From: Apostichopus parvimensis
Lineage: Eukaryota; Echinodermata; Holothuroidea; Aspidochirotida; Stichopodidae
Assembly (NCBI GenBank): GCA_000934455.1
Contig: KN886993.1
Span: forward strand, 37,487-101,486
DNA length: 64,000 nucleotides
Reading direction: 5' to 3'
The notes under the pieces were generated by a model. It was not told the origin of the DNA. It did not search any database and worked only from the letters and a program-made list of their open reading frames with translations. Position numbers and translations under genes: made by a program. This document shows, one piece after another, positions 1 through 11,400 of the stretch; position 1 is the stretch's first letter, and each line of letters begins with the position of its first letter.

Positions 1-348
1 AAATATGAGATATGAAATAAAACACACAAGTATTGAAAAATCCTACCAAACATTTTATCTTTAAACATAGAAATGAAATGCAAACTGTCCGATAGAAACA
101 AATATTATTTCTGCAACCCGCATAATACTTTCCAGGGCTCAATTTCTAGGAAAGTGTGATACTGGTCTCTTATCTAATCAGTTGACCAATAAACAAGTTT
201 GTAAACTTATGTTATTATTATTTTTGGAGGGGATTTGATTTCAAATTAATTAGGCAACAACTGCACGCTGCCCTGTGGCCGGTATCTTTTCTTGGTAAGG
301 GAGGGGCACATTGCTTTAATATTTCAAGGAGAGGGATTCCTACTATAC

Positions 349-1489
349 CTTGTCAAATGGCGAAAGTCCTTTAATTCTTGCTCTGAAGTATCCTGCTGCC
401 AAGAGCAGCTCAATAGTCTCTTGCAATTTGACATTCTGCTCTTCATCTTCTCTAACATCGGCCTGCATAAACAAAACAAAAAAACTCCAATAAATTGGTC
501 ATAATTGCTAGAAAAATATGTAACTAATATCTTGTGTTTGATCAGATGTTGTCGTGGGTTTAGACTATGGAAATAAATGGGTGAGAAACTTATATAACTG
601 TAAATGAAAGAATCTGAATCTAGACAGGCAAATGAACAGTGCAACTGAACGGTCTGCACTGAATTTTCATCAGGTCCTCAGATAATGGACATCTCCCAGT
701 AATAATTTGTGCTTGTTTTTGGTTATTAAAAACCAGCCTTTTCTCTGTAGCATTGATATGGGTCTTCAAGTGGATGCTTGCTGTATAGAATGGTAACTTT
801 CACAATTCTTATAGGCTACCTGGCCTCCCTCCTCCCCATGACTGTAGCACTGGCTCATGTTTCCGAATTTTAAATAAGCCATATGTACAGCTTCATAGTT
901 CATACCAACTCATCTGATTCTGAAACTTGACTCTCATTTAACAAATAGATTACATGCGCCTTGTAATGTAACTTGCTAACCCAGTCAATGGCTAGGCTTT
1001 GTTAGTAAACAAGTAGCATATGCCTTAGTGTAATAAGTACCACTCACACACAGTCACACCTTCTGAAATATATATTAAACCATTCTCTTAGTTCCCTCTG
1101 TTAATAACGAATGAAAACAAAACTCTTCACTACAAGATATGTAAATAAAATATTCTCACTGGTATTACCAAAGAACTGTGCACGTGGTTGCAAATGTTAC
1201 ATTTAGCCACATATTTTGGTAAAGGAACTGCGAACTGAATCATTGTCGCGAAACTAGTCTCCATGATAATTATACAGTGACATTACTTTAGATTTTACGT
1301 TAGTTAATAAAAAAGTATCAATCAGAAAAACATCAAAGTTAGTATGAACGTCTGCTTATATTTCCGAAACTAGATAAGGGTTTCGTAACTCTCTTCAATT
1401 TGACTTACAACCAATTCTCTGCCTTCAGCATCTAACTGGACATTATTTGATCCAGATCGTAATCTTGGTTGAACTATGGGCGCCGCCAT
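349..1489 (-). CDS. CCDC93: CCDC93, 5' end (first two coding exons; rest lies beyond the left edge)
   Basis: Coding exons on the minus strand are 1489-1409 (27 codons, starts ATGGCGGCGCCC) and 462-349 (38 codons). Both are phase 0, with donors GTAAGT and GTATAG and a CAG acceptor. The second exon reads [13 protein letters not shown], then a leucine-rich [12 protein letters not shown], then [12 protein letters not shown], which matches the conserved N-terminal region of CCDC93 almost residue for residue. In vertebrates CCDC93 is a scaffold of the COMMD/CCDC22/CCDC93 (CCC) complex, which works with retriever and WASH on endosomes to recycle membrane cargo. The N-terminal part seen here belongs to its globular calponin-homology-like region; the coiled-coil part is not in the window. 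The start is the only ATG of exon 1 and overlaps a YY1-like motif. Identification is by recall of the family sequence, with good confidence. Confidence 0.88.
463..1408 (-). other. CCDC93 intron 1
   Basis: AT-rich intron between the first two coding exons, bounded by GTAAGT at 1408-1403 and a CAG acceptor at 463-465. I see no further gene or recognisable mobile element inside. Bases 1-348 likewise are intron 2 of the same gene and hold nothing I can name. Confidence 0.7.
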
Positions 1490-1492
1490 TTT
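1482..1492 (-). promoter_or_regulatory. YY1-like motif over the CCDC93 start codon
   Basis: The minus strand reads AAAATGGCGGC, an exact fit to the YY1 core AANATGGCGGC, and its ATG is the CCDC93 initiator codon. In animals such sites often lie just downstream of the start of TATA-less housekeeping genes. Binding is inferred from the motif alone. Confidence 0.45.
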
Positions 1493-1959
1493 TTGGATGT
1501 CATATGACTAGGATCTAGGAGTACATTTTGCAACGCCCACAAGCCAAGTCGATGTGAAAATCGCTACAGAAGAAAATCTGCTAGACTGACCATTACTTTC
1601 TTGGAAATGACGGATCGAGCATGGGCCTAGCCTTTAAACACTTTTGTCAGGTCGCGAACTCTAATATAAACTCAGGCATCTCTAATTAGAATAGTTCCTG
1701 AACCGGACCCATCGAACGAACTCCCACCCCCGCCCCCAATCCCAACTTTACGCTGGTTTCGTGCCCTCGATATCAGACCCATTGAATTGAGAGAAGGAAT
1801 GGCGTATCATCATGTAATTTTAACATTCATGCTCATATACTTTAATATAAATGATGATGGTCTAATAAGATATTGTCTCGAAATTTCCAGAATTGAATCC
1901 GAATTAACTTGAAAAGTAAATTTAACATCTGCCAACAATAGAACTGTATTAAAGATAAC

Positions 1960-2301
1960 CAATGGCGTAGGAAAGTACTTTTGAGTGGGGGGGCTGAAGA
2001 CTGATGGCCGGCCTGGGGGAGGGGTCTTTTTTTGGAATTGTTTTGCATTTCCAGGTGGCCTCAGATGCAATTTGGTGCAATATAGCACACTTCAACACCC
2101 ACTCCATTTTGTAAATAATTTTGCATTTTCACCTGGCCTTAGATGCAATTTGGTGCTCCAAATGAGATTTTTTTCTCATTTGGAAATGAAAAAGGGGTTT
2201 TCTGACTTGCGGAGCGGGAGGGCGGAATGATACTTCCGCCCCACCATATTTTTCACTGGGGGGGCTGGCGCCCCCCAGCCCCACCGGTTCCTACGCCCTT
2301 G
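1960..2301 (+). mobile_element. hAT-like MITE, family A (342 bp) with 8-bp target duplication
   Basis: The ends are CAATGGCGTAGG and CCTACGCCCTTG, which are imperfect terminal inverted repeats. The element is flanked by perfect 8-bp direct repeats AAGATAAC at 1952-1959 and 2302-2309. An 8-bp duplication with CA(A/G)TGGCG-type ends is typical of hAT transposons; with no coding capacity this is a non-autonomous copy. The interior has G-rich ends and repeated phrases such as TGCAATTTGGTGC. A related copy in opposite orientation is at 44478-45036 and a fragment at 42604-42720. Confidence 0.8.
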
Positions 2302-3989
2302 AAGATAACCTTGGGTTGAAAAGTTAGGCAAAGAAAGCCAAGATTGGTGTTTCAATGAATGCTTCATGAAAAATAATAAGCAGACAGAATATGATTAAAC
2401 ATACACCAGGATTGAATCCCATTCAATACTTAATATTAAACTTGAGAAAGACTATAAAGTCGATACCTTCATTTTCTCCACGTGACCGGATATTTCCAAT
2501 GAAGGCTTCACTGCAATCACTAATGAATCTATTAAAACAACTATATGAAACTGATATTTGCAACACGGTGTCGGTGGTTTATGATGCCCCCGATTTCAGC
2601 GGTTACACACTATCATACACATTTTATATAGGCTTCATACACTCATCTAGCCTGTATATTATCTTCCACCGTATATGCAAACCGGGATATCCAGGTATTA
2701 TATAGCTTTGGTTCGCAGTAACTGCAACTGTTATTACTTCCTTTCACACACGGTGAAACAGGAAAAGCTTGGGATCTTTGCCTTGTGCCAACAAAATAGT
2801 TACAATAAGTGTTAACTTACATCGAATGCTTCAACAGCATGTTAACATGGGAATATTACATCCGTTGTGTACCCGGCGACTATTCGCAACGTGTGGATGC
2901 TCACCTCATTTCTGTGTATATTTTGTTGTGGCACCGAATATTAAAACATTTCAGAGATAAAGTTTTTTCAACAAATATTTTACAGATTTCTTTACAGACG
3001 GCAGAATGAAGGAGCTCTGTGTGTGTTTCTGGGGTGTGGGGGCACAAGGGGGTATATCTGTATCTCTCATTATTAACAAAGAGGGGCAATTGTAATTAAT
3101 GAAAGGGCATTTTTTGAGATTTTCTCAAAATTTGGTTGTCCGCGCCCGCCCGCTGCCTCCTCCTGGTGAGCGGCCAGATCGGTAGCTGCAGCCGATAGAG
3201 GGCCGTTCGCGGGCTACCGACTGGCTTTTTCCGAGTGGATTGCATGTAAATCGCCAGGAACCACATTGACGCCGCACACAGCTATGGACGATCAGGTAGC
3301 GATACAATTAATTGGACCACTTTAGCATCAGTTTGTCGATACCTCTGAAAATTGTATGGGCTTGAATTCGTAGTATATAGAACAATCTTTTCGGAAGGGA
3401 TTCTCCTTTCATAAACATGAATAGTTCACCTGTTATTCTGTAGAGGCCCCTTTGTAAAACCATTTTAAGAACGTTCTAGTGTGGATGATTTTCAAGAGGC
3501 TTCTGTGTAAAGAGACGATCCGTTACGTTTTTACGTTGGTTTATTACGGCCCATGGCTAACTTATTTTTTAATCTCGAAATTTCGAGTTTCTATGTCAAA
3601 AATTCGAGTTTAAAAATCGCAATATCGAATTTTAAAAGTCGAGGGGCCCAAACTTCGAGGAATTATGGGACCTATAATCAACAGCCTGAAGGGAAAAACC
3701 AGTTAGCCTAAGCCAAACCTTTCGGAAAAACAAATCTGATCGTCTGGGCATTAATGTACATTAAAAGGTCAAATCAGAATAAAACATAAACATTTCTGGT
3801 TCTTTATTGTATAATACTGAGATCAGATGTGACATATGATAACAGGTACATGATTTTTCGAGATTCAATCGACGCAAAATCCCAACATTTAGTCTGGTAG
3901 ATGATACAGTGGAAGTGTACTATATAAGGCAGTCTTGTATTTGCAATAGGAAACAAAGAACACATACACACACACATATATATGTATAT

Positions 3990-4045
3990 TAGGGTGTCCG
4001 CATATAAAGCGGGAGGCCCGGGTTCGAATCCAAGTGGAGGCTGGA
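3990..4045 (+). repeat. tRNA-derived SINE fragment (B-box region)
   Basis: The sequence contains a perfect RNA polymerase III B box GGTTCGAATCC at 4021-4031, preceded by a CGC/GCG anticodon-stem-like pair. This looks like the 3' half of a tRNA head. The body runs into the N gap, so length and end cannot be judged. A real tRNA is unlikely because the 5' half is not recognisable. Confidence 0.5.
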
Positions 4046-4076
4046 AAAATTTTCACTGTTCTGGATTTCCAACTCA

Positions 4077-4238
4077 NNNNNNNNNNNNNNNNNNNNNNNN
4101 NNNNNNNNNNNNNNNNNNNNNNNNNNNNNNNNNNNNNNNNNNNNNNNNNNNNNNNNNNNNNNNNNNNNNNNNNNNNNNNNNNNNNNNNNNNNNNNNNNNN
4201 NNNNNNNNNNNNNNNNNNNNNNNNNNNNNNNNNNNNNN
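4077..4238. other. Assembly gap (162 N)
   Basis: Run of N directly after a SINE-like segment, so probably an unresolved repeat. Confidence 0.99.
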
Positions 4239-4261
4239 TTGGAGGTCATAAACCTTAAGGA

Positions 4262-4515
4262 TCATCAATGTTGGCCCCAAATATGCTAGAACAATCAAAT
4301 AATGGGTCACCTAGTCACTAACTCCAACAAACATTTTACTACCATCTTGAATGTTTCCCCCCCCTCTCCCTACCAAGACAATTTATTTTATTTTTCACCA
4401 CTACTCACCGTGTGGAAATCATTTATTGATTCAGAACCACCAGGAAAGTATTCTTCAAAACTTTTTAGCTTGTTAGAATTTTGGGGCCAACACGGGACAA
4501 TGAACTTTAAGTAGT
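4262..4515 (+). repeat. Dispersed repeat, non-coding
   Basis: Phrases here recur in the window: AATATGCTAGAACAATCAAA resembles 20536 and 24326, and TTCAGAACCACCAGGAAA with a following GGGGCCAACACGGGACAA resembles 34930-35020. They share order and orientation, so they are copies of one interspersed family, possibly the body of a SINE. Class uncertain. Confidence 0.5.
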
Positions 4516-5438
4516 TTTTTGTTGCTTCTTTTGGGATAAAAATTGATCTTCTAGGTCATTAAAGATATTATAGAAATCTTATCATGTTTGTTTTGACAAC
4601 CAGCCCTGAACTGATTTTGCACTTGGAAAACCTTCTCAACCAAGAAAATTTCATTACTGAGTTAGTTAGTGAAACACCAAATTCAAGCAAGAATATTTTT
4701 AGTAAACTTGTATAAAAAATAAAGATGATTTCAGAGTGATTTTTTGACTGTTTCTGGATATGAATATGGACCAGGTAAATATATAGGTGAAGAAGGGGAG
4801 GAGGGGGGGGGGGATGTTGTGGGAATGTATTTGAAATTATTCTTACAAAGTCAATCAAACCAGCATACAAACATATTAAAGAGACTTCTCTTAATACAAT
4901 GCCTAAGTTCTCTTAATACAAACTAAGTAGTTTTACAAAAGAAAAATCACCTCTTTTGAGCAGAATGAGTAGAATTATTTTCAATACAATTATTACATAT
5001 TGAGTATAAAACAAAAGAAAAAAATGAAATCTCTCACTCCAAAAAGAATGAGAAAAAGCATATTGAAAACAAAAGAATGTGATCAAGATACGAACTATTT
5101 ATATATATATGTATATCACACAATATGCTTACATTTCATCTGATAAGAGGTTCCTCACTTATCTTGGATTGGCTGAAGGGGTACTTCAATTAATGATAAA
5201 AATATTCTTATTGCACAGTATTAAAACAACAGACAACAATGTAATCCATCATACTTCTGCAAAATCTGACTTTCTCTTGTTCAATCAAAAGTACAATCTG
5301 TGTAGAAAAGTTTTCGTTTGTTTTAACAATTATATGAAAATACTAGAAAATCAAGAAATATTCTCCTTCACCCCCTGCACCCCCCGAGAAAAGAAAAAAA
5401 ATATGATATAAAGGTGACAGCTTGGCATTATTTGTCCA

Positions 5439-8400
5439 TCACAGTTTGCTAGTTCTGGTCAACCAGTCAAATTCCTGTAAAGTGAAAAAATAAAAGAAAT
5501 TTCAGATTAAAGGGAGTGAAGACACAAAGAAACGTCTCATGCTGGTAATCTGACCTAGTTTCGAATGAGGTGTAACAGAAGTGTTAAACACCACCATCGA
5601 TCCCAGAAAATACACACACAGCTTGCTACCGTCGGTAATTAGGCACTAGTGTACAGTCAATACATGCAGCTGTGGTCAATACCCACAACACAGTGTACAT
5701 AGCAGCAATGGACAGCTCAGGTCCAGCTAAAGATAACAAGGTATCACGTTTTATTACTGTCTGCATTTTGTAGCGACCAGAAAAAAACTTCACTTGTAAG
5801 CAACGGAAAGTTATCTTTTCTTTCAGAGGGCGGCACGCTGTTTGGGGCGAGTCTTTGATGCCTTTAAGTTAAAATAAGATCCAGGTATTAAAGTGGAGTG
5901 ACAACCCATTCCAGTATTAAACAAGAAATCTGACTAAGATGTTGGGGCAATGACTTGATGTACCAACCAAATGCTATAAATTAAGTTTGCATACAAGAAA
6001 TCCGAGAAGCCAAAATGTACAATCCTGTTTATCTTATAAAGGAAACCAAAAAAAAAAACTTAAATGACTTTACCATTTCTTGTTGTGTTGTGAACTGTAC
6101 GTTCATAGAGCCTAGATTTTTCTGTACTGTGCGTGTGTTATATTCCTTGAACAGCAAAAATCAATTGCCCATGTGGGACATATTCCTCACAACCTACTTG
6201 TAGATGTCCAAACTACATCAAAACAAATAAGGAGTTTCATGCAAGCAATCATGTCTCACCCAGTTGTGGAGCGTCCATACAGTCAGAGGGGGCGGATGCC
6301 CCCCTGACAGACTCAAATGGACTGCTGGTGCCCTTTTCAGCTTTTTACCACTTTTTCCTTATTCGCGATTATTGACTTTTTGTATTGCGCTCTCAAATAC
6401 CTATTGACATTTGTCACATTTTGTTGGTGTAATTTTCTGACAAAATGGCGATGACACCTATTTACTTCGTTTATCTGCAAATTAGCAAGGTCCGGAAAGG
6501 GTCATTTCCGGCGATCTAGGGAGTATCTTTACTCAAATTTTTTTTTTTTCAACCTGTGGTGGCGCTCCACTTAGATAGTGTCGAAAGCGACCCTACAGAC
6601 CATTCTCGCCCCACCTGACCAATACCCCTAGCTCCGCCACTGGTCTCACCCAACAAACAAAACTTGCCAACTTTGAAAAATGGGCGACTTGCCTGTTGTT
6701 TCCTGCCTGCCACCGAGCTCACTGCAACATTTATGAGGACTGGCTCATTAGCATGAATGGTGAGAGACTTCTCCAAGACCTGTTCCAACTGTGAGGGCGT
6801 CTCCACGTAATATCCATGCCCCCCAAAGGCTTCCATCACCTTTTCGTACTTAGCATCTGGTGATAAGGCGTTGGGTGGAAGCCTGATCAGGATCAGAAAA
6901 TAGACTACATCAGTCAGGATGCATAAATTTGCATAAAATTAGAGAATGGACGCTCACCTTTAATGAACTACAAGTGGACCGTTTTTGAATTGGTTTCGGA
7001 TTTAGTGGTCGTCTGATGCAGAAATGTCAAAACATTTCAAAACGTTTGGACTATTTCAGGGGTAAAGTTTGAAGTTTATAAGTATGGAGGTGTGTTGGTT
7101 GTCTTGGGTAAGGGATTTTTCGATGGCTTCTTGGTGGCGTAGCAAGCACAGAACAACAAATCAGAAAATCAGGAAACAGTTCAGAAGCCAAACAAGGTTT
7201 GTTGTGTCTATTATGTCAATGGTCTGATTACAACAGATTGGGTTAAATAAAGTTAATTTCTAATACCTAGCACGCAGAGAAAGTAACCAAACTTCTCAAC
7301 AGGAGTCGACGCAATAATATACTACCGGCCAATCACAATGATAGATTCGTACATAAGATAACAGGTACAAATCAGTTTGCATCAATAAAAATTATCTTTA
7401 CAAATTTATAAAAGTTAAATATAAAAAAAATGAATAATCTGAATAACATAAGGTCAAAGGGTAATCATGCACTTGTATGTATGTATGTATGTATGTATGT
7501 ATGTATGTATGTATGTATGTGTGTATGTATGTATGTGTGTATGTATGTATGTATGTATGTATGTATGTATGTATGTATGTATGTATGTATGTATGTATGT
7601 ATGTATGTATGTATGTATTTTAAACCTCCTGCAAGCAGAAACTGACGACGAAACCATCATTGGCTTATCAAAGCCGCAAGCTGACCGAAGTCAGTCTCTT
7701 AGATTCATATTTAACGTCCATGATCATGATTTGTCAATTGCCAACAACTCTGTAACTGGACGACATACATTAATCTTGGATGCATGATTCGACATATGGG
7801 AATTGTTTTCTTTAATTCTCATGAACTGTAGATGCTGTTTTACAACAAATGTTCCATTTTAGTAGATAGTACTAAAAAAAAGAGAAAAAAAGAACTCCCT
7901 CCACATCAGCATGAATCACATTGTTTGTAACCATCATATAAACCACTATATCATCATATTAATCACTTTATCATCATATTAATCACTATATACGGTTTTA
8001 TCCGTCACAATGTTACCATCATATAAACCACTATATCATCATATTAACCACTATATGCGCTTTTATCCGTCACAATTATGTTACTCACATCGCAGGTAGG
8101 TCATCGGACTTTTTCAATTCATTCCAGATCTCTCTCTCCAGGCCAAACTGAATCCCGTTATTGTTGATGATAATCATAAGGATTGGTAGCTTATATCTGA
8201 AATGGAAGAATCAAAAAGTTAACACCATCTAAGCAATCTTTTGCATTTGCTATTGACAACTTTCTGTTCACTCTGACAACTTTTCATCTAAGCAATTTTA
8301 ATAACATGATATCATGAAGAAAAAGTGTATTTCAAGTTTGAGCTGAAATAACAAAATTTGCACTTGCACGAACCTGCAGACTGTTTCCAACTCCATTCCT

Positions 8401-11400
8401 GAGAACCCGAAAGCACTGTCGCCTTCAACACAGACTACCCGCTTCTCGGGGCAGTGTTCCTTGGCATAGAGGGCAGCAGCTATCGCAAAACCAATCCCGA
8501 CTCCCATGGTGCCAAAGGTACCTGCATCTAATCTGTGAAGGAAGAAAGACTCATAAACTGTGGGACAATCTAATCCGGTCCATCGGTGAACCACCGATGG
8601 TATCAACGCAGAATGTGGAGGTGGGGTGGGGGGGGGTTGATTCGCATTTTTAATGTTGTACTGTACGGATATTAAGAAGTTAAAATATAGACAACAACTG
8701 TGTGTGTGTGTCACTTCATTTGAAAAATCATTTTGATGTGGAGAAACAAAGGACAAGTAATTCCATTTTTGGAGTATCTGAAAACCTAGCAAATATTAAC
8801 AGTATAGTAAGACACCTTGATGTCTCACCTGAAAATCCCGTTTAAGTTTTCAAATATTTTGCAAAAAATTGAGTAAGTGAAAGACAAGAATGTGTTTTAT
8901 TGGATTCTATAGCTGAAAAAAGAGATGGTAAGCCTGAGTTGGACTGCAAATGCAGGAATAAATCAATGCAAACAGCTATTTCGCAGTGACATCTCACATC
9001 AATCATACTGCCAATTTGGACAATCTTGTATTTACCTATGTCTGGCACTGTGGTTTAATAGTATTGTTCTACCAATATCCATAGTGTTAGCGCCCTCACT
9101 GACAATAATACTGTCCTTTGGAATCATCGATTGAATCTGTGATGAAGAAAAAACAAACAAACGAATTATACGACAGAAACCAAAATACATAAAAATGCCT
9201 CAAAACAGCGATTTCTTTTATTAGTTTAGATATGTATGTGTTAAAGAAAAATTATTAATCATTTTTTAAGTCCTATGCTTATGAAGAAGTTAAGAAGATT
9301 TTCCTTTGGTTACACCAATTCAATGTGAACAGTTGCTATGTAGTACACAATCTTCCCTACACACTCAAGCACTAGGTTACATATATTTCTTCATGTTGGT
9401 CTGTTAATGTACTAGACATAAAGAGATCAAGAAAATCTGAAGGAAACATGCTCGATAGATAAATTTTCTATAACAGGATAAGAAGAGGGAAGTTAGATGA
9501 AGTGATGGGTTACTAGATTGTGAAAAGTGATGAAAAGGTTTTGAGATTACTCTAAACAATTTAGAGTGAAAATGATAGTTTTGTGAGGAGACAGGTAAGT
9601 GAGGAGTTAGGTATATTTTCCCACAAATGTAATTTACTGGCATATAGTGACTTTGATGTGTGTCAGTTCCTTCAACAAAAAGTTGAAATGTTAGACCAAA
9701 AATCTTTTATTGCCAGTACTGCAGGGAAAATTATTAACAGCTGAATTCATGTCGGTGGGACAAGCACTACTTTTGCTTCACTAGCCTAGTAGTAAACAGT
9801 ATCACTATCGCAGTAGCTGTCCATGACATCAAAGCACACCATTGACAGACAATCCCTGGTAAAGTTGGATATTTGAAAACTATCTAACTAGAAATAATAT
9901 GTAAACTGAACATTTGGCTGAGTTTCAGCATTTAACTTTCCCACAATTTCACGGCACCATTTAACACATATATTTTACATTACATGAACAAATCTCTCCA
10001 CTTCTTATGCAATATGCATTAGGCCTATATATAATTGGTATGAATTAAATCTAAAAAAAAAACGAAAAAAAACATCTCAATCTATGGGAAGTAGTATAAA
10101 ATGTTCGCAAATGATTGAACCCTTCGTTGTACCTAATTCTTGAAACTGACATGAAAAATGCTTTAACATTATAGTGCCACAGAAAGGCAATTCCTGAAGC
10201 TTACATAAGGATGTTCTGTCCGTCTTTGCACAGCCGAAATTAAAATAAGTATACATAAATATTCAATGCGAAGAAATTCTTTCTCACTTTGCCCAATGCG
10301 ACGTAATAATTCATCGGTATGGAGGGATCTCGGGAGAGTGCGATGCTCTTCTCCTTATTCTCAGAAATTTTGTCTGTCAGTGTCTGCCACCAAAGAGTCC
10401 TACTTGGATATTTCCATCCTCTGTGGAAAGTGTTGAGCTGCGTAGTGAGCTACGAATAAAAAAATAAAAAAATAAAATAAATAAATCTAGCAAGTAAAAT
10501 CAGGATTAAGGTTGGATTTAGCTTCTAGAATCATACATCTGATGAAATAGAGAAAAAGTGAAAAAGTCCCAGAAATTTCGGTTGAGGCATTATACCCAGA
10601 GCATACAATATTGGTCATTTTTTTTCTGTGGACAACAAGCACTCAAAACTGCAACATCTGAATTTGCCTTTCATTTTTGCTTTTCTCACAAAACTTTGGA
10701 ATAAGTTGGCCTGACGTTTCCATCCTAGCAGGATCTTCTTAAATTGCTAAATGACTTGTCATTTAGCCTTTGAAGAAGATCCTGCTAGGATCGAAACACA
10801 GGCCAACTTACTTTTACACATTCTCCTACACAGGCTCTCTAGTGGATAAGCAGTTTGCTAACAGTTTTATTTTATTTTGTAAACTTTGGAGTGCTCAAAA
10901 TTGTGATTTATGGGTTTCCTAGCCTGACACATCCTCAGTCCTCAGGGTAAGGTCTGTACCCGATACCTGACACTCCCATTCCATAATGTCTCACATTAAC
11001 TCAATATCATTATTCTATCCACTTGGAAAATGGAAAAATTAAAAAAAATTAGAACATTTTTCTATGTAAGTTTCATAAGTATTAAATTCCGAAACCTGTT
11101 GCACAGCTGCATCTAAGTGGCCTGCTACACCGATTGTTCGCTCTGAGCCAATGTTGGTACCGAGTTCTTCTGGGCAGATATCAATCTAGACATGTAGAAG
11201 AAAACAATGAGATTAAATATTCCACTGTAAGGGTAAAACAAACCAATTATATGAATGACTATGTCTATCACTAACAATTAAATGAATACAGACTCTACAG
11301 ACTCGCCTTCTCCCAACCACTCTTCCCTCCCAATCACTTCCCCTCCCCTGCTCCTACCCCCTCCCCTATTCCTACTCCTCCCCCTAATCCTTCCCCTGCT

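Larger units (their letters stand above)
1490..5438. other. Intergenic region between the CCDC93 5' end and the HACL1 3' end
   Basis: No coding exon recognised. It contains a hAT-like MITE (1960-2301), a tRNA-like SINE fragment (about 3990-4045), an N gap (4077-4238), a dispersed non-coding repeat (4262-4515) and otherwise AT-rich unique-looking sequence. The CCDC93 promoter must lie at its left end and the HACL1 3' UTR at its right end. Small open frames here have no exon-like features. Confidence 0.6.

Noticed and set aside
6549-6692. HACL1 coding frame reading on past 6693 into ..[17 protein letters not shown]
   Set aside because: The extra residues come from the hAT-like MITE and lack any family match; a GC-AG splice to 5474 gives the conserved C-terminus ending SKL.
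7430-7787. Open frames of up to about 100 codons over 7430-7787
   Set aside because: They are translations of the (TATG)n microsatellite.
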